Source: Casimicrobiaceae bacterium
GTDB lineage: Bacteria; Pseudomonadota; Gammaproteobacteria; Burkholderiales; Casimicrobiaceae
Assembly: GCA_955652025.1 (NCBI GenBank)
Contig: CATPAO010000022.1
Span: 1 to 6,809 of the forward strand
Direction: 5' to 3'
Length of the DNA: 6,809 nt
Position 1 is the first letter of the stretch; every line of letters begins with the position of its first letter. The notes below the pieces were generated by a model. It was given only the letters and a program-made list of their open reading frames with translations, was not told the origin of the DNA and searched no databases. The position numbers and the translations under genes are program-made. This document shows positions 1-6,104 of this stretch, one piece after another.

Positions 1-870
1 CACATGACCGCCGATGGCACCGTCGATCAGTTGCGCCGTGATGCGCACGCGCCCACCCGCCTTGCGCACGCTGCCCTCGAGCACGTGTCCCACCTTGAGC
101 TGCCGTGCGACCTGCGGCACGTCGACGTGCTTGCCCTTGAACGTGAAGGCCGTGTTGCGCGCAACGACCCAAAGCGCGGAGACCTTGCTCAAATCGGTGA
201 TGATGTCCTCGGTGATGCCGTCCGAGAAATACTCCTGCTCCGGATCGCCGCTCATGTTGGCGAACGGAAGGACGCAAATGGACACGCGACGCTCGGCTTC
301 CACCTTGCGGTCTTCGACCCGCATATGCCCGGCCGGGCGCAGGACGAAGACATGCACCGGGCGCTGGAGGCTCTTGACCGTATGCTCGCCCAGATCCTCG
401 AACGAGCACGGCACCTTGCCCGCCACCTGATCGCGTACCGTGGCCGACAGCGCGATACCGCCGATCGGCGCGATCGTCTGCAGCCGCGCGGCGACGTTGA
501 CGCCTTCGCCATATAGGTCGTCGCCTTCGACGATCACGTCGCCGAGATTGATGCCGATGCGGTAGCGGATGCGTTTTGCTTCGACGTGCTCGGGTTCTGC
601 GCGGGCCGTCGCTTCCTGGATTTCGAGCGCACAGTTGACGGCCGCGATGACGCTCGTGAACTCGACCAGCGCGCCGTCGCCCATGAGCTTGACGAGACGG
701 CCGCCGTGCGCAGCAACGCAGGGATCGAAGACGCGGCTTCGGTTGACCTTCAGCCGCTCGAGCGTCCCAGTCTCGTCGGCCTCCATCAAGCCGCTGTAAT
801 CGGCGACGTCGGCCGAGAGGATCGCGGTCAGTCTGCGCTGCACCGGTCGGTTTTCGAGCGTGTCTGCCAC
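1..870 (-). CDS. Class III adenylate/guanylate cyclase with TolB-like domain (C-terminus outside window)
   Basis: Predicted cytoplasmic nucleotide cyclase making cyclic AMP from ATP, fused to a second domain. Only the first 290 residues are in the window; the frame is open to the left edge. Residues about 12-178 form the class III catalytic domain. Two metal-binding aspartates are visible (D21 in SADVADYSGLM, D65 in KLMGDG), the purine-selecting pair is K61 and D118, and the transition-state pair is N125 and R129 in GEGVNVAARLQ. The Lys/Asp pair is typical of adenylyl rather than guanylyl cyclases. Residues about 196-290 match the TolB N-terminal-like region found after such cyclases (VLPFANMSGDPEQEYFSDGI, then LEGSVRK). 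Family members usually continue into TPR repeats, which would lie off the window. The start is GTG at 870 with GGGGA nine bases upstream; no in-frame ATG precedes it, and the first in-frame ATG downstream would cut off the first metal aspartate. No transmembrane segment is seen in the visible part. Family assignment is sure; cAMP as product is inferred from residues. Confidence 0.94.
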   Translation of the reverse strand, partial: MADTLENRPVQRRLTAILSADVADYSGLMEADETGTLERLKVNRSRVFDPCVAAHGGRLVKLMGDGALVEFTSVIAAVNCALEIQEATARAEPEHVEAKRIRYRIGINLGDVIVEGDDLYGEGVNVAARLQTIAPIGGIALSATVRDQVAGKVPCSFEDLGEHTVKSLQRPVHVFVLRPAGHMRVEDRKVEAERRVSICVLPFANMSGDPEQEYFSDGITEDIITDLSKVSALWVVARNTAFTFKGKHVDVPQVARQLKVGHVLEGSVRKAGGRVRITAQLIDGAIGGHV

Positions 871-913
871 GTTACTTGGTCCCCGCGTCGAGGTATTCGA
901 TCGCGCGAGCCCG

Positions 914-942
914 AGTATTGGGGGTTCGGTCGTGCGGGTCAA
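914..942 (-). promoter_or_regulatory. Sigma70-type promoter for the cyclase gene
   Basis: On the minus strand TTGACC (937-942) and AATACT (914-919) are separated by exactly 17 bases, matching the sigma70 consensus 5/6 and 4/6. Initiation would fall near 907, giving a leader of roughly 37 bases before the GTG start at 870. This suggests that the cyclase can be transcribed independently of the upstream PQQ-dehydrogenase gene. Seen by eye only; in such GC-rich DNA a 17-bp spaced match this good is unusual but not proof. Confidence 0.5.
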
Positions 943-959
943 CCGCCGATCATCGGCGG
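943..959. repeat. 17-bp palindrome next to the cyclase promoter
   Basis: CCGCCGAT and ATCGGCGG are perfect inverted arms around a single central C. As RNA it would form a 6-bp stem with a 5-base loop. It abuts the -35 hexamer of the predicted cyclase promoter and lies 53 bp past the stop codon of the PQQ-dehydrogenase gene. It could be an operator for a dimeric regulator or a weak 3'-end hairpin. No T-run follows on the minus strand, so a classical intrinsic terminator is unlikely. Confidence 0.5.
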
Positions 960-1012
960 CAGCGCCCAGATCCAGACGCCGGGTTTAGCCTCCCTGTCGC
1001 CGGCGATTTCTT

Positions 1013-2134
1013 TCAGCCTTTGTAACGGATGCGATAGATCGCGCCTGCGCCGTCGTCCGACACGAGCAGCGATCCGTCCGGCGCCACCAGCACGTCCGCC
1101 GGCCGCCCCCACGCACTCTCGCCCTGCAACCAGCCCTCGGCAAACGGTTCGTAGGACACTGCCTTGCCGGCGGCATCGACGCGCACCAGCGTGACGCGAT
1201 AGCCGATCTTGTGGCTGCGATTCCACGATCCGTGCTCGGCAATGAAAATCTGATTCCGATAAGTGGCGGGAAATTGCGTGCCGGTGTAGAACCGCATGCC
1301 GAGCGCCGCCACATGCGGCCCGAGATTCATGGCCGGCGGGGCGAATTCGCTGCACGCATGCCGTTCGCCGAACTCGGGATCCGGAATCTTGCCGGCGTGG
1401 CAGTACGGATAGCCGAAATGCTGCCCCAAGGCGGTCACGTGATTGAGTTCGTCGGGCGGCGAATCGTCGCCGAGCATGTCGCGCCCGTTGTCGGTGAACC
1501 AGAACTCCTTCGTGCGCGGATCCCAGTCGAATCCCACCGAATTGCGCACGCCGCGCGCGACGATCTCGCGTTGCGAGCCGTCGGCATTCATCCGCTGGAT
1601 GTTCGCGTACTGGTTCGCGTCCGGTTCGCAGATGTTGCAAGGCGCGCCGACCGGCACGTAGAGCTTGCCGTCCGGCCCGAACGCGATGAATTTGCGCCCG
1701 TGATGGCCGTCGGTTGGAAAGCCGTCGCTGACGACGACCGGCGCCGGCGGTGATTGCAACCGGGCCTCGATACCGTCGTAGCGCAGTATGCGACTGATCG
1801 CCGACACATAGAGCGCGCCGTTGCGAAATGCGACGCCCGCCGGCTCGCGCAGGCCCGAGGCGATCCGTTGTACCGTCGCGGTGCCGCCGGCATTCGGTGC
1901 GGCGAACGTAAGCGCATGGACGCTGCCCTCGTTCGAGCCGAGGAACAGCGTGCCCTTGTCGCCCCACGTCATCCCGCGTGCATTCGGTACCCGCGCGACC
2001 AGCTCGATCGCGAATCCCGGCGGAAGCTTGATCCGATCGAGCGGCAGCGGCGTCTGTCCGCCACTGATCTGCGGTACGGCCAGCGCGACCGCCATCATCG
2101 CGGCGCGACCGATTCGATGCAAGCCATTCGACAT
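1013..2134 (-). CDS. PQQ-dependent sugar dehydrogenase (sorbosone dehydrogenase family), periplasmic
   Basis: A 373-residue protein of the soluble PQQ glucose/aldose-sugar dehydrogenase and L-sorbosone dehydrogenase family, a six-bladed beta-propeller that oxidises sugars or related aldehydes/alcohols with pyrroloquinoline quinone. Residues 1 to about 27 look like a signal peptide: a basic start (HRIGR), a hydrophobic stretch (AAMMAVALAV), then SGGQT, so it is probably exported. Family landmarks are HHGRK at 144-148 (likely catalytic/PQQ-contacting His), CNICEPD at 166-172, GVRNS at 195-199 (Arg-Asn of the cofactor site), DELN at 228-231, HGSWNRS at 301-307, GRP at 343-345 and DDGAGAIYRI at the C-terminus. 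Cysteines C166, C169, C245 and C261 could form disulfides. There is no cytochrome domain, so electrons must go to a separate acceptor. The ATG is supported by GGGAG (2141-2145) six bases upstream. No pqq biosynthesis gene is in the window. The family is clear; substrate is unknown, and some members of this fold do not use PQQ. Confidence 0.9.
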   Translation of the reverse strand: MSNGLHRIGRAAMMAVALAVPQISGGQTPLPLDRIKLPPGFAIELVARVPNARGMTWGDKGTLFLGSNEGSVHALTFAAPNAGGTATVQRIASGLREPAGVAFRNGALYVSAISRILRYDGIEARLQSPPAPVVVSDGFPTDGHHGRKFIAFGPDGKLYVPVGAPCNICEPDANQYANIQRMNADGSQREIVARGVRNSVGFDWDPRTKEFWFTDNGRDMLGDDSPPDELNHVTALGQHFGYPYCHAGKIPDPEFGERHACSEFAPPAMNLGPHVAALGMRFYTGTQFPATYRNQIFIAEHGSWNRSHKIGYRVTLVRVDAAGKAVSYEPFAEGWLQGESAWGRPADVLVAPDGSLLVSDDGAGAIYRIRYKG

Positions 2135-2284
2135 CGAGTTCTCCCAACAAAAGAGGCAATCGCAATGCTACGCGCGATGCAATCGACCTCCGTTTGAAAG
2201 CACGCGTGGCCGTTGGTTCGACGATTCGGTCGCTTGGGGTGGACGATCCGCGGTGCTAGACTGGTGTCCAGGATCGTACTTTCG
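2135..2284. other. Divergent intergenic region between PQQ-dehydrogenase gene and argE
   Basis: This 150-bp gap separates two divergently read genes and must hold promoters for both. The argE-side promoter is convincing. On the minus side only the ribosome binding site GGGAG (2141-2145) is clear; I found no good -35/-10 pair. The stretch 2156-2185 holds three closely spaced GCAAT elements (2156, 2162, 2179), two of them as GCAATCG, which might be a regulator site. Confidence 0.5.
2234..2262 (+). promoter_or_regulatory. Extended -10 promoter for argE operon
   Basis: TTGGGG (2234-2239) and TAGACT (2257-2262) lie 17 bases apart, and the -10 is preceded by TG plus one base (2254-2256), the extended -10 signature. 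Initiation would be expected near 2269, directly in front of the AGGA at 2270-2273 that serves argE. The leader would be only about 16 bases. Confidence 0.5.
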
Positions 2285-3505
2285 ATGAACACCCCCGCCA
2301 CGCTCGACACGGTCCGGCCCGACCCCGCCGTCCGGCCCGACGATCTCGTCGGGCTGCCGCTGATCCGCAAATGGATCGGCTTCGACACGACGAGCCGCGA
2401 GTCCAATCTGGCGCTGATCGAATGGACGCGCGCCTACCTGGAATCGTACGGGGCGCTCACGTCGCTCACCTACGACGACGATCGACGCAAGGCCAACCTG
2501 TTCGCCACTCTGCCGGCGCAAGACGGCAACGCGACGATCAACGGCGTCGTACTGTCCGGCCATACCGACGTCGTTCCGGTGGATGGTCAACCGTGGGACA
2601 CGCCGCCTTTCGAAGCGACGCTCAAAGGCGACCGGCTTTACGGCCGCGGCAGCGCCGACATGAAGAGTTTTTCCGCGACTGCGCTGGCACTCGTGCCGGA
2701 GCTCGTCCGGCGCGGTCTCGCGCGGCCGCTGCATTTCGCGCTCTCCTACGACGAGGAGATCGGCTGCATCGGCGTGCGGCGGCTGATCGCCGACGTCGTC
2801 GCCAAAGGATGGAAGCCGGGCGGCTGCATTGTCGGCGAACCGACCGGCATGCAGCTCGTCGTCGCGCACAAGGGCAAGATGAGCTGGCGCTGCCGCGTTC
2901 GCGGGCTGGAGGCGCATTCGTCGCTCACACCCAAGGGCGTCAATGCTGTGCAGATCGCCTGCGAGATCGTCGCGTACATCGCCAAGCGGGCGCGTGAATT
3001 CAGGGACACCGGCCACCACGATCGCGCCTACGACGTGCCCTACTCGACCGCGCACGTCGGCGTGATCCACGGCGGAACCGCGCTCAACATCGTTCCGCGC
3101 GACTGCAAGTTCGAGTTCGAAATTCGCCATCTGCCGTTCGACGATCCAGCGGCCTTTTTTTCCGACGTCGAGCGATTCGCAGCGAAGTTGGTGCCCGGAA
3201 TGCACGCGATCGATCCGGCCACGTACGTCGAGTTCGATCACCTGTCGTCGCTCCCCGGATTCGACACCCCCGGCGACAGCGAGATCGCGGCACTCGGCAA
3301 GGCGTGCAACGGCACGCACGATTTCGGCAAGGTGTCGTTCGCCAGCGAGGCGTCGCTGTTCCACAACGCGGCGATCCCCGCGGTCCTCTGCGGTCCGGGT
3401 CATATCGCCCAAGCGCACCAGCCGAACGAATGGGTCGGCTTGGATCAACTCGCGCGCTGCGAGGCGTTCCTGCGCCGGCTTGGCGACCGGCTCTGCGTGG
3501 CGTAG
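2285..3505 (+). CDS. argE: Acetylornithine deacetylase (M20 family zinc peptidase)
   Basis: A 406-residue cytoplasmic metallo-deacylase of the M20/ArgE-DapE family; the ArgE reaction is hydrolysis of N2-acetyl-L-ornithine to ornithine and acetate in arginine biosynthesis. The binuclear site is complete: H93 and D95 in SGHTDVVPVDG, bridging D125 in GSADMK, catalytic/metal E157-E158 in YDEEIG, E185 in GEPTG, and H378 in AHQPNEWV. The ArgE-typical phrases GQPWDTPPFE and AHQPNE favour ArgE over DapE. The dimerisation (lid) domain spans about 190-305, including H211 in AHSS. The start is ATG 2285, with AGGA 11 bases upstream; an in-frame extension to 2213 would run through the predicted promoter and is rejected. 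A seven-T run (3155-3161) lies inside the gene but the frame is intact. The next gene starts 26 bp downstream, so they are probably co-transcribed. Betaproteobacteria often recycle acetyl groups with ArgJ, so this copy may act on other N-acyl amino acids; that is inference. Confidence 0.9.
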   Translation: MNTPATLDTVRPDPAVRPDDLVGLPLIRKWIGFDTTSRESNLALIEWTRAYLESYGALTSLTYDDDRRKANLFATLPAQDGNATINGVVLSGHTDVVPVDGQPWDTPPFEATLKGDRLYGRGSADMKSFSATALALVPELVRRGLARPLHFALSYDEEIGCIGVRRLIADVVAKGWKPGGCIVGEPTGMQLVVAHKGKMSWRCRVRGLEAHSSLTPKGVNAVQIACEIVAYIAKRAREFRDTGHHDRAYDVPYSTAHVGVIHGGTALNIVPRDCKFEFEIRHLPFDDPAAFFSDVERFAAKLVPGMHAIDPATYVEFDHLSSLPGFDTPGDSEIAALGKACNGTHDFGKVSFASEASLFHNAAIPAVLCGPGHIAQAHQPNEWVGLDQLARCEAFLRRLGDRLCVA

Positions 3506-3531
3506 TCCGCCGCGGCACCCTGGAGCCCCCG

Positions 3532-4509
3532 ATGCGCCCGTCCGCGGCGCCGCCGCCGATCGACGTCGCGGTTCCCGATCTGTCGCGCTTCGCCGCCGGC
3601 AATACCGGTATCCCCTACGTTTGGCAGTACGCGGCGCCGCGTCCCGGACCACGCCTCACGATCCAGGCGTTGACGCACGGCAATGAAGTCTGCGGCGCGA
3701 TTGCGGTCGCCGCTTTGCTCGACGCCGGATTTCGCCCCGTGCGGGGCACGGTGACGTTCATCTTCGCCAACATCGACGCCTTTCGTTCGTTCGATCCCGC
3801 CGATCCCTACACGTCGCGCTGCCTCGACCAGGATTTGAACCGCGTGTGGACGCCGGAAGTGCTCGACGGACCCGGTCGGTCACGCGAGCTTGTGCGCGCA
3901 AGAGCACTTCGCGCCTGTTACGATGCGACCGATTTTCTGCTCGACCTGCACTCGATGACGGACGCGTGTCCGGCGCTGGCGCTCGCCGGACGGCAGCGCA
4001 AAGGCTGGGACCTCGCGCGCGGGGTCGGTCTGCCACAGTACATCGTCATCGATGCGGGGCACCAAGCCGGCAAGCGACTCCGCGACTACGCGTTCTTCGA
4101 CGATCCGGCCGATCCGCGGAGCGCGCTACTGATCGAATGCGGCCAGCATTGGGAGCGCGCGGCACCCTCGGTTGCGCTGCAGGCCGCGCTGCGGTTTCTT
4201 CTTCATTTCGGCATGGTGGCGCCGGAATTTCTCGCGTCGCGCCTCGATCCCGCACCGCCGCCGGCGCAGCGCGCGATCGAAGTGACCGATGTCGTGACGA
4301 TCGACAGCGACGACTTCGCGTTCGTCCGACGCGTGGCCGGACTGGACGTCGTGACGTCCCGCGGCACGCTGCTCGCGACCGACGGCGCGCGCGAGATTCG
4401 CACGCCGTACGACGATTGCGTGCTGGTGATGCCTGCGCGGCGGCCGCGCAAAGGAGAGACGGCCGTGCGGCTCGGGCGTTACGTCGACGCGCCTGCGTCG
4501 CACTCGTAA
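3532..4509 (+). CDS. Succinylglutamate desuccinylase/aspartoacylase family zinc hydrolase
   Basis: A 325-residue member of the AstE/AspA branch of the M14 carboxypeptidase-like fold, which hydrolyses the amide of N-acylated amino acids. The zinc triad is visible as H49 and E52 (THGNE) and H140 (DLHSM). DLNR at 101-104 is the conserved substrate-binding block, and E202 in IECGQH is the expected general-base glutamate. The catalytic domain covers about 20-235 and the smaller C-terminal beta domain about 245-318. ATG 3532 is chosen because GGAG (3522-3525) lies six bases upstream and it starts 26 bp after the argE stop; the longer open frame upstream would overlap argE by about 200 bp. Its substrate cannot be read from the sequence. 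No other arginine-succinyltransferase pathway genes are present, so a true AstE role is doubtful; general N-acyl-amino-acid deacylation beside ArgE is more likely. Confidence 0.87.
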   Translation: MRPSAAPPPIDVAVPDLSRFAAGNTGIPYVWQYAAPRPGPRLTIQALTHGNEVCGAIAVAALLDAGFRPVRGTVTFIFANIDAFRSFDPADPYTSRCLDQDLNRVWTPEVLDGPGRSRELVRARALRACYDATDFLLDLHSMTDACPALALAGRQRKGWDLARGVGLPQYIVIDAGHQAGKRLRDYAFFDDPADPRSALLIECGQHWERAAPSVALQAALRFLLHFGMVAPEFLASRLDPAPPPAQRAIEVTDVVTIDSDDFAFVRRVAGLDVVTSRGTLLATDGAREIRTPYDDCVLVMPARRPRKGETAVRLGRYVDAPASHS

Positions 4510-4585
4510 GCGGCGCCTCTCGGATCGCACGCCGGCGCGGAGAATTCACGCCATCAGCCGTTCGGATGATCCTGCGACTCGCCTC
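4510..4585. other. Convergent intergenic region, no clear terminator
   Basis: Only 76 bp separate the stop codons of the plus-strand operon and the minus-strand thioesterase gene. A short CGGCG/CGCCG pairing is possible just after the plus-strand stop but has no T-run. The left arm of a 9-bp inverted repeat lies here, with its right arm inside the thioesterase gene. Confidence 0.5.
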
Positions 4586-4610
4586 TCAGCTTTTCGGATA
4601 AAGGATCATC
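4565..4610. repeat. 9-bp inverted repeat spanning the convergent gene ends
   Basis: GATGATCCT (4565-4573) and AGGATCATC (4602-4610) are perfect reverse complements separated by 28 bases. The right arm and part of the loop are within the last codons of the minus-strand thioesterase gene, including its stop codon at 4586-4588. The long loop and lack of a U-tract argue against a classical terminator. It might fold as a bidirectional 3'-end stem or be chance. Confidence 0.4.
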
Positions 4611-5014
4611 TGCGTGCAACGAAACAGCGCGATCGTCCTGCCGTCCGCCTTGCGCGTGACGACGGCATCCCACACCTGCGTCGTGCTCCCCATATGCACC
4701 GGGCGCGCGACCGTCGCGATCGTCCCGTCGCGCGCGGTGCCGAGGAAATTCGCCTTGAGCTCGATCGTCGTGAAGTTTTGCGCGCTTGCCGGCAGATGGG
4801 CGATGCAGCCATAGCCGCAAGCGGTGTCGGCGAGCGCAATGACGGTCGCCGCATGCAGATAACCGTTCGGTGCCAGCACGTCGGGCCGGATGTCGAGCTC
4901 CGCCTCGAGCCGGCCCTCGGCGAGCGCCGTGACGCGAAAGCCCATCAAACCCGGCAGCCGGCCGTCGCCGCGCCGGTTGGCGGACTCGAGATCGAATTCC
5001 ATGCGCAACGCCAT
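4586..5014 (-). CDS. PaaI-family hotdog-fold thioesterase
   Basis: A 142-residue single-domain hotdog protein, the usual length for PaaI-like acyl-CoA thioesterases, which hydrolyse acyl- or aryl-CoA thioesters in the cytoplasm as tetramers. The signature stretch is APNGYLHAATVIALADTACG at residues 48-67. N50 and H54 correspond to the conserved Asn/His of the active site, and D63 in ALADTA is the expected catalytic acid. The rest matches the fold: a central helix, then strands FTTIELKANFLG (81-92) and TQVWDAVVTR (112-121). The start is placed at ATG 5014 because GGAG (5022-5025) sits seven bases upstream; GTG at 5017 is in frame but only four bases away from it. It lies 43 bp downstream of the threonine aldolase gene on the same strand and is probably the last gene of that operon. 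The acyl-CoA substrate is unknown. Confidence 0.88.
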   Translation of the reverse strand: MALRMEFDLESANRRGDGRLPGLMGFRVTALAEGRLEAELDIRPDVLAPNGYLHAATVIALADTACGYGCIAHLPASAQNFTTIELKANFLGTARDGTIATVARPVHMGSTTQVWDAVVTRKADGRTIALFRCTQMILYPKS

Positions 5015-5020
5015 CACGAA

Positions 5021-5026
5021 TCTCCC
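5021..5026 (-). promoter_or_regulatory. Ribosome binding site deciding the thioesterase start
   Basis: GGGAGA on the minus strand. Its GGAG core is seven bases from ATG 5014 but four from GTG 5017, which favours the ATG by spacing. Confidence 0.6.
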
Positions 5027-5057
5027 GCTCGATCGGTATCCCGCGTAGGGCTTGCCA

Positions 5058-6104
5058 TCAACGCGCTACGGCCGCCGCGACATCGGCGGAAAACGCATCG
5101 ACCGCGTCCGGCGACGTGTCCCACGCGCACATGAAACGCACGCCCGTCTCGCCGACGAATGCGTAGAACCGCCATCCTTTCGCGCGGATCTCGTCGATCG
5201 CGCGCGCCGGCAACTCGACGAACACGCCGTTCGCTTCCACAGGCGCAAGCAATTGCACACCCGGCAGCTGCTGGATCGCCGCGGCGAGACGCTGCGCCAT
5301 CGCGTTCGCGTGCGCGGCATGCTTCAACCAAACGCCATTCTCCATGAGGGCTTGCCACGGTGCCGCGAGGAAGCGCATTTTCGACGCGAGCTGCCCGCCC
5401 TGCTTGCGCCGGCGCGCGAATTCGTCGCCGAGTGTCCGATCGAAGAACAAGAGCGCCTCGCCGAACGGGAGTCCATTCTTCGTCCCGCCCAGGCAGAGTA
5501 CATCCACGCCGGCGCGCCATGAAATGTCGGCGGGTGCCAAGCGGAGCGACGCCACCGCATTCGCAAACCGTGCCCCGTCGAGTTGCACCTTCATCCCCCC
5601 CTCGTGCGCCGTGTCGCAGAGCGCCTTCAATTCGGTTGCGGAATACACGGTGCCAAGCTCGGTTGCTTGCGTGAGCGCCAGTGCGCGCGGTCGAGACGAA
5701 TGCTCGTCGTGCGGCGTCACCGCCGACGCGATCACCGATTGCGGCGTGAGCTTCGCATGCGGCGTGTCGGCCGTCAGGAGCTTGGCGCCGCCGCTGAAGA
5801 ACTCCGGCGCGCCGCATTCATCGACGTTGACGTGCGCCAACGCGTGGCACACCACGGCGTCGGAGCTACGGCAGATCGAGGCGAGCGCGAGCGCGTTGGC
5901 GGCAGTGCCGTTGAAGACGAAATGCACGTCGCAATCGGCCTCGAACGCCGCGCGGATCGCGTCGGTGGCCGCGCGCGTCCAGTCATCGTCGCCGTATCCG
6001 GGCGCATGACCTACATTGGCTGCGGCGAGGGCGGCCAACGCTTCCGGGCAAATGCCGGCGTTGTTGTCGCTCGCGAATTGCGGCGACTGCGCATCGACAG
6101 TCAC
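5058..6104 (-). CDS. Low-specificity L-threonine aldolase
   Basis: A 348-residue PLP-dependent fold-type I enzyme of the beta-eliminating lyase/threonine aldolase family, cleaving L-threonine and L-allo-threonine to glycine and acetaldehyde. The Schiff-base lysine is K209 in [13 protein letters not shown] (175-180) supplies the PLP-binding D176 and R179, and the N-terminal [10 protein letters not shown] and HAPGYGDD blocks are family hallmarks. [11 protein letters not shown] (64-74) is the phosphate-binding turn, and H91 in [12 protein letters not shown] is the ring-stacking histidine position. The length is normal for the family. The start is GTG 6104, which overlaps the TGA of alaS as GTGA, so translation is probably coupled to alaS. 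There is no strong ribosome binding site of its own, which supports coupling. A thioesterase gene follows 43 bp downstream. The family is secure; stereospecificity (L versus L-allo) cannot be told, so I give no symbol (ltaE-like). Confidence 0.93.
   Translation of the reverse strand: MTVDAQSPQFASDNNAGICPEALAALAAANVGHAPGYGDDDWTRAATDAIRAAFEADCDVHFVFNGTAANALALASICRSSDAVVCHALAHVNVDECGAPEFFSGGAKLLTADTPHAKLTPQSVIASAVTPHDEHSSRPRALALTQATELGTVYSATELKALCDTAHEGGMKVQLDGARFANAVASLRLAPADISWRAGVDVLCLGGTKNGLPFGEALLFFDRTLGDEFARRRKQGGQLASKMRFLAAPWQALMENGVWLKHAAHANAMAQRLAAAIQQLPGVQLLAPVEANGVFVELPARAIDEIRAKGWRFYAFVGETGVRFMCAWDTSPDAVDAFSADVAAAVAR

Noticed and set aside
943..959. Intrinsic terminator for the PQQ-dehydrogenase gene
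   Set aside because: The hairpin is not followed by a T-run on the minus strand, and it sits directly on the next gene's promoter.
586..1194. 202-residue plus-strand open frame
   Set aside because: Antisense to the cyclase gene start and the dehydrogenase gene end; low-complexity Arg/Pro/Ala tail and no motif.
939..2165. 408-residue minus-strand frame overlapping the PQQ-dehydrogenase gene
   Set aside because: It covers nearly the same bases in another frame, is arginine-rich without domain motifs, and would run through the palindrome and intergenic region.
2213..2284. 24-residue N-terminal extension of argE
   Set aside because: It would place the predicted promoter and AGGA site inside the coding region, and the extra residues do not resemble ArgE N-termini.
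3155..3161. Programmed frameshift at a run of seven T in argE
   Set aside because: The run simply encodes Phe-Phe in frame, and the C-terminal metal ligand block AHQPNEWV follows in the same frame.
2168..3652. 494-residue open frame on the minus strand opposite argE
   Set aside because: It is antisense to a gene with a full set of ArgE motifs. Its translation is Arg/Asp/Val-rich and matches no family I recognise; long antisense frames are expected in such GC-rich DNA.
5014..5817. 267-residue minus-strand frame inside the threonine aldolase gene
   Set aside because: Same-strand frame shadow of the aldolase, rich in Arg and Gly; the aldolase frame has all catalytic residues.
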